A DNA stretch of 64,000 nucleotides from Dentipellis sp. KUC8613 (GCA_002286715.1 NSJX01000004.1:198253-262252); one strand, 5' to 3'; counted from the first letter of the stretch, positions 1 to 13,203 are shown. Program-made: numbers and translations. Notes: generated from the sequence alone by a model not told the origin.

Positions 1-304
1 CAAAATGCTGTATAACAAACCAGTATGAAGCAAATATTGTACGGTGTATACTCATGTCAGTTGCTTTGCCTTCAATTCGAAATGACCATGCTGTGACTTC
101 GCATGTCGGATTGCATGCAGGCTCCTCAATCCAAAGTCCTTCGAACTTCCCATCGCACCACAACCCATCTCGCGATGTCACCAAGCCACCCTCTATTACT
201 ACTTACTACCAAGGTCCATACGTCAAAAGCTGGCAATGTATATACTATGTGCACGAGTACGTATACGTGTGCGCCACACGCACATACGCACGCACGCCGA
301 CAAG

Positions 305-350
305 GATGCAAAGATGCAAAGATGCAGATGCAAAGATGCAGATGCAAAGA
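305..350. repeat. Short tandem repeat (GATGCA/AAGATGCA units)
   Basis: Imperfect tandem copies of GATGCA and AAGATGCA units lie just beyond the chs7 stop codon, on the side of its 3' UTR. This is a simple microsatellite and no coding role is visible. Confidence 0.8.
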
Positions 351-379
351 ATGGTCCATCCGTCCACAGTCCGAACCGC

Positions 380-1733
380 TCAATACCGCTCCGACGACGG
401 CGGGTATCCGCGCCCGCCGTAGCCGCCCTTCTGGTACAGCTGCTGCCCGCTGACGCCGCCGACGAGGCTCGCGGGCGCGCCGTGGTAGTTGCTCGCGGAG
501 TCGACCTCGTAGTCTACCCCCGAGTCCGCGCCGGCGAGGAGCGGGTCCTTGACTTCCCATACTGCGGCCTTCGAGCCGACTGAGAATTCGAGGTCCTCGC
601 GCTGTTGAAATCCACCCAAACGTCAGTACTACGATTTGAAGGAAGAAAGAGAGGCTACGCACAGTAATGGAGTCCCAGTACTTGTAGACCATCATCACGC
701 TGAGCAGCATGCAAAGCGTAAAGAAGAACAGTCCATCGATATAATGCTTGATCGCATCGCAAATGGTCGCGCTGAACGCAAACATGAGGATCTGCGCGAT
801 CGTGAAGAACGCGGCGCCGAAGATGATGTCGCCGATCGGCCAGCGGTCCTCGAGCGTGCGGAACACGAGCACGAGCTGCGAGACGACGTAGACGACGGTG
901 CAGATGAGCGGCCAGAGAATGTACGTGATCCAGAGCCCGATGGGCGAGCTCGGCTTGAAGCCCGCGACGGACTGGAACGTCGCGATGGCGATGAACATGC
1001 AGAGGCCGAATACCGCGAGGCAAGCTATCCGCAGGAACTGCGTCGATCGCGGGATGTCAGTTTAGGAGTGCGAGAGAGCAGAACGTCCGCGCTGCGCACC
1101 CATAGTGATGTCGGCGTGCCGTCTTCTGCGAATTGGAAGCCGACGAAGCCGTTGATGAGTAGACAGGTGTATGCGGCTGCGACGAGGCCAGCATAGACTG
1201 CAGCGAACCACTGGAACAGGAGAAAAACAAAGGTCAGATGAGGCGTGATCGGAGTGCGGGGTAGGGCGTGCGTACGGGGTAGACTTTATTAGCGGTCGGT
1301 ATGATATTCGAGTCGAGGAAGAGGGCCAATAGTTCGATGACAGCGTATAGATAGAAAAACATGACAATCTCCTTTCTCCCTGCACACAGAGCAAGATGAG
1401 GTCATCTTCTCCTAGAAAAACAAACATATCGTGGAAAGCACGCACCAACCGCTGTATATTTACTGCGTATGTGGTAGATCATGATGGCCGTCATTATTAT
1501 TGCGACAATGTGTATGAAACATGTCGCTGCAAGCGCAAGCGAAGCGTGTCAGCCCTAGGATACGAAGCGACGCTGAAAAGGCACGCACCAGGTTGGAAAA
1601 TGAGCGTGCCCGCGATGTCCACATTCCTGCTGTAGCATGTAGGCTCAATGCCCTGGCCGTTTCCCACGAGGGGGCAGACGACCATCGCGGCCGTTTGGCA
1701 GATGCCATCGAACTTGCCGAACTGGATGGTCAT
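380..1733 (-). CDS. chs7: Chitin synthase export chaperone Chs7
   Basis: Exons on the minus strand are 1733-1589, 1526-1446, 1379-1276, 1210-1100, 1037-663 and 601-380 (1038 nt, 345 aa), all with GT-AG introns and a closed frame. The protein follows yeast Chs7 from end to end: an N-terminal [16 protein letters not shown] block, seven hydrophobic helices, the late block [14 protein letters not shown], then KYWDSIT and LEFSV. Chs7 is an ER multi-pass membrane protein that lets chitin synthase (Chs3 in yeast) fold and leave the ER for the cell surface. The C-terminal 60 residues are a hydrophilic Gly/Tyr/Ser tail, probably cytosolic. The start ATG at 1733 puts FDGIC near the N-terminus, as in the family. 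The upstream side is a 5.7-kb gene-poor block shared with the divergent cyclin gene. Confidence 0.95.
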
Positions 1734-4700
1734 GGCTGCGGCGGCCTAGGGGGAGGGGTAGGGAAGAAGAGAGAGAACGTGGAGGAAAAGGGAGCGGCAA
1801 AGCCTGGCTGGGTGTGTCGGACAGCGAGGCGCGAAGGGCGTGATAGTCGTGGGGCCCGGCGCCCAGAGAGTGCGGGAGGGAAAGACTGTGCGACGGTGTT
1901 GGTAGCGACGAGCTCTGCCGCCACCACCGAGGACCATTGCGCCTGTCACGCAGTCACACACGTGTGAACGTCTCACCCTCACTCCACCCATCCACTGACT
2001 GACCTTTCAATTCAATGTAAGTATGCTCGATATTCAGGAGCAGACAGACACAGCGAGCAGCGAGCAACTTTGTCGAATTTCTACAGGACAGAGGTACTGT
2101 CGGTGTTTCTTGGCCTCAAGTCAATTTGATCGCCCAGTAGGGTCTGCTACGGTGACCCACACCGGTCCTGTCGGCGCGTTTATTGGCTAGGTCGCTCTCT
2201 CCCAAGCTGTCTTTCACGGTTCCCGTTCCGAGCGTGGCACCCCAATAATGCCTTCGCGGTGCGCAGGCCGCCGCCGAGCTCAACGCATCTCCAAGGTGCT
2301 AACTTCAGCTTGGCCTTCGCGATCTCGTGTTCCCAAACAACACCCGTCCTTGTTATTCTCATGTCTTCGAAGCCCTGTCAATCTATCATTCCGACTCGCA
2401 TCGCAAAACCATCCACCCGCGACCCTGCAATAGGTAGATCTTCTCGCCTGCGGCCCACGCCGGGGCGCGGATCTTCCATCGCGATCCAGTCGTTCCGCCG
2501 TGCACGCACCGGGCCCGGGATGTCCTCGGAACTGCAACGCGCTGGGGATCTCTAGCGTCTTTGGGAGTCAATATACTCAGCCACGCGTGCATATGCATTA
2601 CAGGGCTTGCTTCGCGGGGCACTGATGGTCCCAGGACGAGATGCATATGCGCGCCAGGCTATACTAATACACTCTTCTGTGATCCTAGGCAATGTCGCCC
2701 GCGCACGGTGGATCTCTATGCGACAACTTCCCAGCCGCTGCAGGCGACATGTCGCGTAGTCACGCGCGGGGTGCGTAAACGCGCAGCTCGGCCGCGCGCC
2801 TGAGTCTTGATGCAGCAGCCCCGGTGTCCTGTCGTGTTCAGCGGTGGTCCTGGTGATGGCGGCCGTCCGTGGGCAATCTGGATTTCTGATGGCGCCTGCA
2901 TAATAAGGTCCTACTTGCCGCGCCCATTCCCGCAGGACAAACAACGGGCATCCAAATCACACAATCCCAATGTACGTGCCTGCGTCTTAGCCCCAGATGT
3001 GCATATCAGTCTCATCGGGCCCCAACATCCTCCGCGATACAGGTGAAACCCACACAGCGACGTCAGCGATGCAGATAATATATCATGTGCGCGGTAGGAT
3101 CTGGCAGGACATTGAGTTGAACGGATCCTCTACTCCACAGCCAATATTCTATGGCATGTATCAGTTGTACGTCTGGCGCACAACTGTCTGTTTGCACGTC
3201 TCTGGCGGATGAAACCGGTCTCGTGCGGCCATGGACTCGAGCATGATCGTCGGAACTGATAGCCTTAGGCTTCACTAAGTTTGGCGCCTGCAGCGGCCGA
3301 GCTGAGATGGAGCAAAGTCCAGTCCTGCGGACGCAGGCAAGTCCTACATAGCGCGATCTCGACTCCAAGCCTAGTCTGATCATTTCTTCTTTTTCGACCT
3401 TACAGCAGAAAATATATCCACTCGGTTCTACGTGGCATTCAGGCTCGGATACAAGGCTCTGTAATCGAACAGACGACCATGTGCCGAGCATCACGGACAA
3501 ATGAATCCAGGAGGAAACGCAACGCGGCGCAGTGCCTCCAGTGGCCTAAGAGCAGATTGCAATTGAGGAGACCGAGGAGACGCGCGCCAACGCTGCACCG
3601 CCGCCGCGTGGCGACCAGGTCGGCGTTCTACGCGGTGGTCGAAATTGCCGCAGATCTTCCAGCACATTCTCGTCGGCTCCGCTCATCCGAGACGCGTGCC
3701 TTGCAACCTCTGTGCACCAATCCAATCCAAATCGGGCTCGGCCTGGTCCCTACTGCCCTGCGGACCCATCGTGATGTAATCTAATCGTAATTCTGCCACT
3801 TACGCCCTCTCCGTACGTGCTTGGTCAGCAGCCGCTCGCTGTGCAGCCCAAAGGGGCTCGCAGCTGGCGGTGGGTGCGTGCCGTACTCGGACATGTACGA
3901 TATTGGCGGGTCAGGAGACACGCGCGGGCTGCGCGGGACGCAATGATTGCGGGCTGGTTGTTTGACAGCGTTCTGTGTGTGCAGCGCGCGCTAGGATGAA
4001 AGGGGACAATAAACATGGCTGTGTCCATATCTGGCCGCTGGCGTCTCGGACGGACGGCTGAGATCCCGCGGCACGACCAATGCGCCTGATCTCGCTTCCT
4101 TCCCCAGGCAACTCTAATCGCTACGCTACGCCGCTCTCCCCGTCCCTATTTGGCGCGTCTCCTGCCCTAATCTGGCCGTGTTCTTGTGTACTTGGCGACG
4201 TGTCCTCAACGTCCATAGAACAATCCATACGAATCCGCCCCCAACAACCCTTGTTTGGGTCCACAATGGCCCGGGCTCCCCGCACGCCGATCCCCGCGCG
4301 TGCGCACATGATATAGCAACAGCCCTCTTGTAACTGGTAACGTACCCCCCAGGGCATAAGTACCGTACCACGTCGTAAGGACGGCGCGCGCCCCTCGGGC
4401 TCGGCGCAGGGGTTCGCCCGCGCGCGGGCCTGCCATTGCCAGAAGGAAATGGGCGGCGCGAAAAATTGTCTGCTGTTCTGCGCGAGAAGCCGCCGCGATA
4501 TCGATGCCGCCTCGCCCAGGCCTCCGCGCCTGGCATCCATCTGCACACCCGCAATTTTCTGCGTCCACCCGTCGAATGCTAATTCCAAAGTAGGCCCGGG
4601 CGCGTGCGTCTAGACGAGCGAGATATTCGAACGCGCGACGTGTCTCGGATGTCTTCACCCCCGTTGCGCGTGCGCGTGCGCGTGCTGTAATTAGAATCAT

Positions 4701-7438
4701 CCTAGGATACGCAGATTGGCATTTACCGAGAAAGGTAAGAGCAGAACGGGCACGTACATACGTGCTGCACATAGCTGCGCCGCGAGGATCTGCACGTCAC
4801 GCAACCCGTTCATTTACTTACTGCCCTCGGTGGCTCTCCGAGCGGGGTCTACGTCCGATCGTGGCAGCGGCGGCCCTCATCGGGTCGCGCCGTGCCCTGC
4901 GCGTTGACGAAAAAGCACATGGCCATCGCACACCGGGCTGGCTGCAAGTACGGACACCACAGCACCACAGGCGCGAGGGGAGTCCATCTCGGGGGCTAGC
5001 GCGAGGAGCGGCCGGTCCGTCTCCCTGGGCCCGAGACAGAGGGCCGGACCTGGGAGCCCCCTCGCGCAGGGCAGCCCTGGGACGTGCGTCCGTCTACGGG
5101 GACTCCGAGTTGCAGCGCCCGCCCGCGCGCCGCTGTGCCGCCGTATTACTTCCGCCGCTGCCACGCCCGCAGAAAGCAAGGGTGCCGATATTGAGTTCGT
5201 AACAAGTAATACACGTACGGCAGCGTCGACTCACTAGCTTCACTTCACTTTGATTGATATCGGGTTGATACAGAACAAGAAGTCATTGTGAACAGGCCCC
5301 ATGTGTTACACCTACCGCGACGCATTACCTTAGCCATGCAACTTATTGGATCCGGCGCCAGCCAGGGCCTCCTGCCTTGGAATGGGCCAAGTTCCAACAC
5401 CTGTTTCCATCCCCGCGCGCCTTCTGAATCTGAATCCACGTAAGCGGGCCTAAGCAACACTTACATATGTCGCTGTAGATCCATCTGTTGTGTCTCAGCA
5501 TTCTGCCCCATCCGGGCGCGATATCCGTCCGGATATGTCGGATTTGTGGTTTTGCGCGCGGCGCGTCCCGATCTGCGGCCAGATTGCGTGCAAATTTCGA
5601 GCAGTCAGTTCCTGGCTCGGAAGGCGCCGAGGGAGGCAAGGGCGCAGAGCAGAGAGTGCTTATGCAATTGGCAATCGCAAGAATTGTCGCGGCTGGCGAT
5701 GCCATGCCACGCGCGTGCATATGCATATGCATGCGCGCAGCAGGGACGCGGGCGTGCGGATGCTACGGTGCGGTGACGCAGGCGGCTCCATTCGAGCCCC
5801 TGCACAAATTTGCGACGCTCGCCTGCTTCTGCAGTGCAAATTGGCATCCGCATTTCCAACGGCCGATCCGAGGGCCTTGTGCAAAAATTGAATGCGGGCA
5901 CGAATTCGAACGCGCGACGGACGAGCAACTAGGCCCTGAATGAGGAGGACGAAAGCGGAAGGCTGACAGGCGGTTGTAGTGGTGTCAGTGCGATCAAGAA
6001 CAAGCTGTATGCTGGATTCATACAGAAGGCTCGCAGGGGAACGGCCACGGCGGTGGCTGGCACTGGACGGATTCGCAAGTGAGGCGGGACGAGGCGAGGA
6101 CGCACATGGCAGGTCCACCTCGCGAGGCAACGGCCGCTCGCGTTCCAAACATGTCTCACTTTGATCCGGCCCAGCCGCTGCCCGAGACCGAGATGGCGAG
6201 TTGATAGCCGACCCACGACGCGCGACGCGGTCACGTCGACTAATTAAGGCGCGCCGAGAGTCACGTGTACGTACCCCGTAATTGCCTTACAGGGAGAGGT
6301 GCTGCCACTTAACGCCGCAGCGTCCGTTGCAGGCTCGCATGGCTGGTTGAGGACGAGGCACGGAATGACGCCGCAGGTGACGGAACCTTGTTCTCTATAC
6401 GACGCGCCGCAAAGCTCCCACCGTTCATCCGAAAGGGATCACTCACAGCCATACAACAAGAGCTGGAAGGGGCCTTGTGAGTGGGTCTTGTTCCATATCT
6501 GCATGTCTGCACGGAAATGGGACAGACTCCGAGTCCGAGATCGCCACGGTCTTGGATTGATATACAGAGGCGTTCTACAACGTTCTACGAAGACGGCGCG
6601 GATGCGGCGGCCTGATTCATACAGTCATTTGTTTAGGTTGGCGACGACGTCGCGTCGCGAAGATTTGTTTTTTCCGGACGTGAGGATCTCGGCGCGGTGC
6701 TAAGCTGGAAGGGGCGGAGGGTTCTTTGTCAATTCGACCAGAAAGGCGTGAAGAGATGCATCGTAGATCATCAACAATACGAGGTGGCGGACACGCGCTG
6801 ATCTATTGTACGGACGAGGATGAGGAAGCGAGAGGACTGGGGAGGGCCGATCAGAGATTCGGTTGGAGGAGAGAGAAACAATTGAAAGGTGGTACAGTTC
6901 TGTAGGAAGATCAGAGTGGTGACGGAGGAAAACAATCACGATGGACAGGGATCAGGACACATAGAGGACGATAATAATGATGGACAAAGGTGAAGACGAC
7001 CGGATTAGTAGAGTGTTAGCGAAGGTAACGAGGTGGCCTGGACTAGGATTTGGCAATTTGAAAGGCGTGGGAAGATGAGTGTGGTAAGGGGCCAGGTTGG
7101 GAAAGGGGTCAGGGAAAGACAGTGGGGAATCCCCTGTGTGCCGTGATGCCGTGAGGTGAGGCAAGACGAGGCGGATGGTGGAGTGAGGCGGGCGGAGGGG
7201 TCACGGCGGGAAGCGAGAGCATCGGAGACCTTGTCGGAGACGGAGCCGTCATGAAGACTTGCCTCTTGCCGCTGTCTCTAACCGGAAAATTCATGCCATA
7301 TCCTCCTTTTTTTCTTCTCTGCTCGTCCTCACCCTTATTAATTTACTCTCTCTTTCCAACCCGCCCCTCCTTTCTGCCCTCCATTCAAATATCATGCCTC
7401 TTTACCCGTCTTGTCCCTGCTCGCCCCCGCCCTTCGCA
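1734..7438. other. Gene-poor block between divergent chs7 and cyclin genes
   Basis: About 5.7 kb separate two outward-pointing start codons. I found no exon series with recognisable protein sequence on either strand. The ORFs are short, biased in composition and do not join. The block holds palindromic ATGCAT/CATATG motifs (about 2588, 2643, 5717) and an alternating GCGTGC run near 4670. Its last 150 bp before the cyclin start are pyrimidine-rich, typical of a fungal leader. It could carry regulatory DNA or non-coding RNA; nothing in the sequence decides that. Confidence 0.6.
5711..5738. repeat. Palindromic GCATATGCATATGC element
   Basis: GCATATGCATATGC at 5717-5730 is a perfect palindrome, flanked by GCGCGT and ATGCGCGC so that the inverted symmetry nearly extends further. 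Related shorter palindromes occur at 2588-2597, 2643-2650 and 27100-27111. Confidence 0.6.
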
Positions 7439-9461
7439 ATGAACGCTCACGCAACCCTTCCCTCCCTCCCCACAGAAATCCTATCCACCTGGTCTGCATG
7501 GCGTCACTCCCGCCAGGACTCCCTCATCACTCCCCCGCTCTCCGCACCCCCGCCCCGCCGCACACGACAACATGCCGCACAGACGACCACCCTTCCCTCC
7601 ATCGCCCACTTCGACCGCACCGTCTCGCGCATGTCTCCCCGTGAGTGGCGCAAGTCGCCAGAACCGACAATCGACGCGTCTTCGTCGCGTCCCCGCCAGT
7701 CCCCACCGCGTCCGCCACCCGTCCAGCAGTCGCAAGAGCCCGAGTACGCGCCTGACCCACACGGGCCACTCACCCCTCTCCCGACACCACCCCCGCCACC
7801 CGTCATGGACTGGTTCAGCGATTCGCGGCACTGGTCAGCTCACTTCCTTGCGGAGAAGACCTGCGAGATGATCTGCTACCTGTGGTTCTCTCGCTCGTCC
7901 TCCACCCCCAGCCCCACCACCCGCCTTAATCACTCCCCTCCCCTAACGTATTTCCCCCATCGTAATCCCAAAACCGCCTGGTTGCAGTTCTCCGTCTCCT
8001 CTGTGTTTGTACAGTTCATGCAAAAATTACTCGAGACGACGCAAGTTAGCCAGTCCGTCATCGTGCTCTCGCTCCATTACATTTATCGCCTCAAAACACA
8101 TAATGCTGTAACAATACCATGTCCCGGAAGCGAGTTTCGCGTCGCCGTCGCAGGCTTGATGCTGGCGAACAAGTTTGTTGACGAGTGAGTCTGAACCTTC
8201 TGCTTGCCGCGACGCGTCTCATTGAAGTTCACTTGCAGTAACACATACACGAACAAGACGTGGTCTGAGGTGTCGGGGATCGAGTTGGCAGAAGTGAACA
8301 AGATGGAGCGCGAGTTCTTGTCGGGTCTCAGCTGGGACCTCTATGTGGACAAGGGCACGTACGACTCGTGGGTCAACCTGCTGAAGGGTCTGGTCATGGC
8401 GAAAGAGAAGGACAGTCACCACTGGCGCAGGTCGCGTCAAGTTCCTCGCATGGCAAGTGTCTCGAAGCCCGTCCCTTCGTCCATTTCGCACCCGCGCTCT
8501 GTCAAGCCGTATTCGACTCGCGCCCGTTCGACTTCGCCCGTTCGGTGGTCTCGACGCCCAAACCCCGCTGTCGAAACCTTGCCGCAGGCCTACCGCTCCC
8601 CCGCCATGATCATGGACGCGGACTCACCGCTGCGTTCTGGGACCAAACGATCCGCCGTCGATGCCTTTTCGCCGACATCTGCGACGTTCGACGACTCGAG
8701 ACCCGCGAAGAAGCCGCTGGCCCTTTCATTGGAGATACCCAATTCAGTCAGGACCGCTGCTCCGCACACACCCTCGCCGCTCGAACCGCTGCAGTGCTTC
8801 TCCAAGCTTTCCCTCGGCGGATCTCCGGCTGTGCACACCTCGACACAAAACGGTGGTGCGCCATCTTCGAGCTCTCGGCACGTCTCGCCGCAGACGTTAG
8901 TTGCTGCGTATCGATTGGACCCGACCAAGCCCAGGGCGCCACCGCAGGTAAGCGTCATAGCGTGCTCGTGAGATTCATTGAGCTTGTACTGACGGGTTCG
9001 TTGTTCGGTAGAACTTGTACTTCTATTCCCTTACCTGTTCGCCGCTGGCGGATGACCCCCGGTCACGGAAAGGCCGTTTGCGGTATCATCAGCCCCCGGC
9101 TTCGACCGCGCTTTCGAACTATGCATACATGCCCCCGCAGCCTATGCAGCACTTCGTCGTCCAATCCGCTTCCACCAGTCCTCATGATTTTCACACGACA
9201 CTCCCACCGGTCCTTCCTCCCCTGCAAGCCGGTCCATGGGCTCAGCACGGCGTAGGCGCGCCCAGCCAATATGAAACCCGCGCTTCTCGAACACACGAAG
9301 CGCAGGAGCCTGTACCCGATTCGCACGACCCCATGGACGGCTCTGTGACTTCAGCGCCCTTTGCCAACGCGGGCCCACCCGGCGTGCACTTCTATCCCAC
9401 TCCTGTACCGCAACGATCTTCTCCTGACGATTATTATTGGCGCCGCGGACGTCGTCTATAA
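7439..9461 (+). CDS. Pho80/Pcl-family cyclin
   Basis: Exons are 7439-8184, 8239-8947 and 9012-9461 (1905 nt, 634 aa). The cyclin box spans roughly residues 120-310. It has an AEKTCEMICYLWF helix, FVQFMQKLLETTQVSQSV, the LHYIYRLK helix and the diagnostic GLMLANKFVDDNTYTNKTW and INKMEREFL-like stretches. This is the pattern of cyclins that activate Pho85-type kinases (PCL1/2 and PHO80 relatives), which act in cell-cycle entry, polarity or phosphate signalling. The N-terminus is Pro/Ser-rich and the C-terminal half is a long disordered Ser/Pro region with many possible kinase sites. An in-frame ATG at 7394 would add 15 residues. A Pro/His-rich stretch of about 30 residues sits inside the cyclin box before QFSVSSVF; it has no good splice donor, so I read it as coding. 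Exact cyclin subtype not resolved. Confidence 0.88.
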
Positions 9462-12400
9462 TTATTGTTTCATGTACTTGCATTGCATCGTTTTTCTCAC
9501 TCCTCCATTTGGGCATTTCTTACGCTACGACATGAGAGTTTTCGAGTATCGCACTGTCTAATTTTATTGGCATCACACACACCATCACGCATACATACAT
9601 CCTAGCTTCGTTCTGCATATGGACTCCTCCAACCATATCCTCGCATGTCATTAGAGCATCGCTGTATCAATCTTCTCCTGCAATTATACATCCCGCACAA
9701 TACATACCCTGCGTCCTGTCTCAGTGCGCTCGCTTCATTACATCTCCCAGTAGTCTTGACCCTGTTCTCATCTTCGAACGCAGGGCGGATCTGGCAACCA
9801 ATAACGCTTGTTCGGTCGACAGCAGGGAAATCGCCGCATCCGATATTGATTTCATCTCGTGCCCGCCCGCGAGTGACTGATAGCCCGCTGATATTTGGCC
9901 CCGCTCGGAATGGGCTTGTTGCCCGAGAGCGCACGTCACGCCCGGTGCGCACCCACCCACCCACCCACTAGGCCCGAACTTCTGCGCCCCGCCTGCCGCA
10001 TCCGGTCGCCAGCGAAAAGGCACAGGATTCAGACGCGCACTAGGCTCCCCTGCTGCACGCTCCTGCCGCCTGCGAGCCGATAACCCAGCGACGTCTAGGC
10101 CCCCTGGAGTCACGCCGCGGTCGATCTGCATGCGCGTGTCAGAGCGCACTTGCCGGCGTAGACTATAGCTAGCCTGCTGCGGCACCTGTAGTCAGGCCGA
10201 AATAACTAGTACTGGCTGGCTGGCTGCGTCTGAATCTGAATCGAAAGCGAATGTAAATGCGCGACCCCCGTTCTGTTCCTTGCAGATGCGCTAGATGCTC
10301 GATGCTCGAGATGCTGGCTAGAGATGCGCGCGATCGCCCCATACGGCGTACGCGCGCGAATTTGTCGTCGCGCACCCCCAGATGCGGATGTTCGCGTTGG
10401 GAGGTACCAGGTGTACGGTATACGTATCTGCATCATGGCACGCGCAATCGAGGGCACGCGCACTGGCATTGCCAACCAACCAGGCCCGGATTCGAACGTC
10501 AACGCGAGCCGTAGGGCATAGCGTGGCACGCACTGACTGTAACACCCGATCTGCGTATACGTGCTATGTTGGTGCCTGCGGCGTGCAGGACAAGAACAAG
10601 AACAGACGCAGACGCAGACATAGACGGCGATCGCAGCTCGTGTTGGTGCTGTGATGCTATGATCTGGGGCTACAGCTGGAGCTAGGGAAGAGAGCGAAAC
10701 CGAAACGATCCAGATGGAATGTAGGTGTATGTCCGTGCATTGCGTCTGCGTTCGAGGGTCCCCGCAAGGATACATTGGCATCGCACGAACAAAAACAGAC
10801 ACAGCAACAGCAACAGTAACAGATACGCACCGACGGCGAGCCGCAATCCGCGCTGCGTGCATACGCACCTTGTGTGATGCATCCCCATCGCTGCCGCACA
10901 ATCAGTCAGAGCACAATGGGCCCTGCCAGCACCGTCGGATCCTGACTGTACAGCGTACGGACGGACGGCCCTGCGCCGCCTCCGCTGAATGGGCCCATGG
11001 CCATGGGGCGCACACGCAGCCGCAGGGCCGCCCGTAAGTCCGCTGCGGCAAATGCACACCGATGATCCTCGTATACGTATCGCCCGGATATGGCACGCTC
11101 TGGGGATCCTGCGGGCGCTGTGCACGCACACGGCACAGAGGCACATCTATATGCATATACATATGCATGCACACGTCGCCCGCTATTGTGTTACGGCTGG
11201 AGCGCGTAAGAGGTGACTCACGCGTCATGGACAGGAAAATTTGGCACCAGGACCACCCGACCTGGACAGCATGCGCGCGCAGGCCGTGCGCGCCGACGCC
11301 ATAACATGTGCCCACGTCGGGGAGGCGCGCCAGCATAGCCGAGCAGGCCTGTATAGGGCCTCCACACAAAACTTCGCGCGCGCGAAATTTGCAGGCGTGG
11401 CAGAACGTGTTTGCGTCGCGCTTCGTAAGCACGTCGCCGTGCGCGTACGGACGCAGGCGCAAATTCTTAGCTCGTAGGGCCTCGGATGGACGGGCTCCGG
11501 GGCGATGATCGTCCTGATACATATGTCGCCGCGGCCGCGGACAGATGCCCGCCGTTGCAATTGCGAGTCTGCCAGGGCGCCACCGCATACGCGCGCACGT
11601 GTAAGTATGTATGTATACTTAGCAGCACATCGGCCCACCGACCTGTTTGAGGCACCGCATGCATACGTATATGTATATGCGCATACATTGCGTGCGTCAG
11701 ATCTGCTGCCTGCCAGGCTGCCTGTTGCGATGGGCCGACGGGCCATTGCCATGTGCGATGTGCGATCGCATAGAATGCAGGAAAAGGGATCAAACGGACG
11801 TCAGAGCATACAGTGGCAGGACATACAGGGTGTGTGATCGTATCAGGACGTGCTTCCGATGGGCAAACGCCGCCCGGTCCGCGAGATCCAGGAGAGGCGA
11901 GGGACCGGTGCCCGCGTCAATCACCAAGGGCCGTGGGGGCTCGGACAGGCTGAGACCGCCTCGCGGGTGCGGATACGATCAGTGTTAGTGTCGTATCAGC
12001 AGTGCGAAGAGTGTCAGACGCTCGGAAGGATGGAAGTTTAGGAGGCAACGGTGGAGTGGATGCGCATGCGCACGCGGCGAAAACCTTGACACGACGCCAG
12101 AACGGCCGCGCAAGGGACGGTGGGCCCGGCCCACGTCGCTACGTAGGGTTGCGAGCATCACGTCATAGCAGGTCGGCCAAACTCTGAATCTGTTGTTGCC
12201 TGAGGGCTGATGATTGGACGGCGATACTGCGACCCCGCGCGCATAACGAAGCGCAAACAGAAGATTCAAGCATCTGGACAGTTCAAAGCCCGTGAGAGCA
12301 GACGGCGTACGGCTCACGTAATACCAAATCGTATCTGTGGGGATGGGAGCGTGATCAAGGACGGAGGGCAGAATGGCACATACAGAAACATAACGTGATC

Positions 12401-12650
12401 CAGCAGGGCCATCGTCCCAATGCGGGAGCTGAAGCGTAAGTCTTCTTGACAGTCACTTCGATGTTCCATCCATACGAGGCCGTGCGATCCCAGTGACAGT
12501 GAGAAAAGTGGTCGCATTGATCTCAGTCTGTCGACAGCATGCCTGTAATTACAGCGGGCCCTCGCAGACCTGAGTTCTGTATCATAGGAGCCGGTGCGGC
12601 TGAGCATATGGAGACACGTCAGCGCCACGAGCGGAAAAGAACCATCAGAT
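9462..12650. other. Gene-poor block after the cyclin gene
   Basis: 3.2 kb hold only short, biased ORFs on both strands and no joinable exon series that I could find. It contains a CCCA run near 9950, CAG/CAA-type simple repeats (10590-10620, 10800-10820) and ATGCATATAC/CATATGC alternating motifs at 11150-11170 and 11655-11690. Confidence 0.55.
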
Positions 12651-13203
12651 CTACTCCTGCAGCGATGGTTCTTGGAATTCACTGTCCCTGTTGGCCTTGT
12701 CCTTCACTTGCTGCGCTGCGACTTCCGCACGCAGTATCGACATGTTGGACGCGAGGAATCCTTGGGTAAAGTGATATCCGGACAGGATGCCCGTTGCTGT
12801 CGGCGGATGGGAGCAGAAGGCGTGGTGAGTACGAACCGCGGATCTCGAACTGCAGTGCCGGTGCTTGTGGTCCCGGGTGGGGATGAACAACTCACCAATC
12901 CCAGCAACAATCGCTTTGTTTTGGCCCAGTTTCATGCGGGAGGCAATGATGGCTGGTCTCGATGGAGTCAGACACCCTCAGATATTGGCCATAAATTTAC
13001 GAACCTCCGACTAAGCCAGCCGTGAGGCCGGCAAACGCACCGTCTCGACGCGCATTCTGAAAATCGGAGTGGTCGACGTTAGTGCGGACCGCGGTGGTTC
13101 GAACTGGAAAACAGTCCGAGGAACAAAGACGTACAGTTGTCGCGCGCGCAACTGCGTCTGGAGGCAAATTGAGAATAGAGAAGGGGTCGGGTGGTGCGGA
13201 CAT
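12651..13203 (-). CDS. Small glycine-zipper membrane protein (hypothetical)
   Basis: Exons are 13203-13135, 13056-13005, 12952-12896 and 12796-12651 (324 nt, 107 aa), with GT-AG introns and phases that close exactly. The N-terminus is MSAPPDPFSILNLPPD, followed by NARRDGAFAGLTAGLVG and then a second hydrophobic stretch ATGILSGYHFTQGFLAS. Both helices carry small-residue GxxxG/AxxxG spacing, which favours tight helix packing. Between them lies a basic loop (SRMKLGQNK). The C-terminus is charged (RAEVAAQQVKDK). The shape recalls small OCIA-like or other glycine-zipper proteins of mitochondrial or endosomal membranes, but I cannot assign a family. Each piece is short and would be missed by simple ORF calling. 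It starts 159 bp from the divergent SPO22/ZIP4 start codon. Confidence 0.72.

Noticed and set aside
8368..9255. 295-aa plus-strand ORF overlapping the cyclin gene
   Set aside because: It is a shifted frame of the cyclin's Ser/Pro-rich exon and crosses its intron; the cyclin frame has the conserved sequence.
10480..10520. T-loop-like GGATTCGAAC as a tRNA gene
   Set aside because: No matching acceptor stem, D-loop or anticodon arm could be folded around it.
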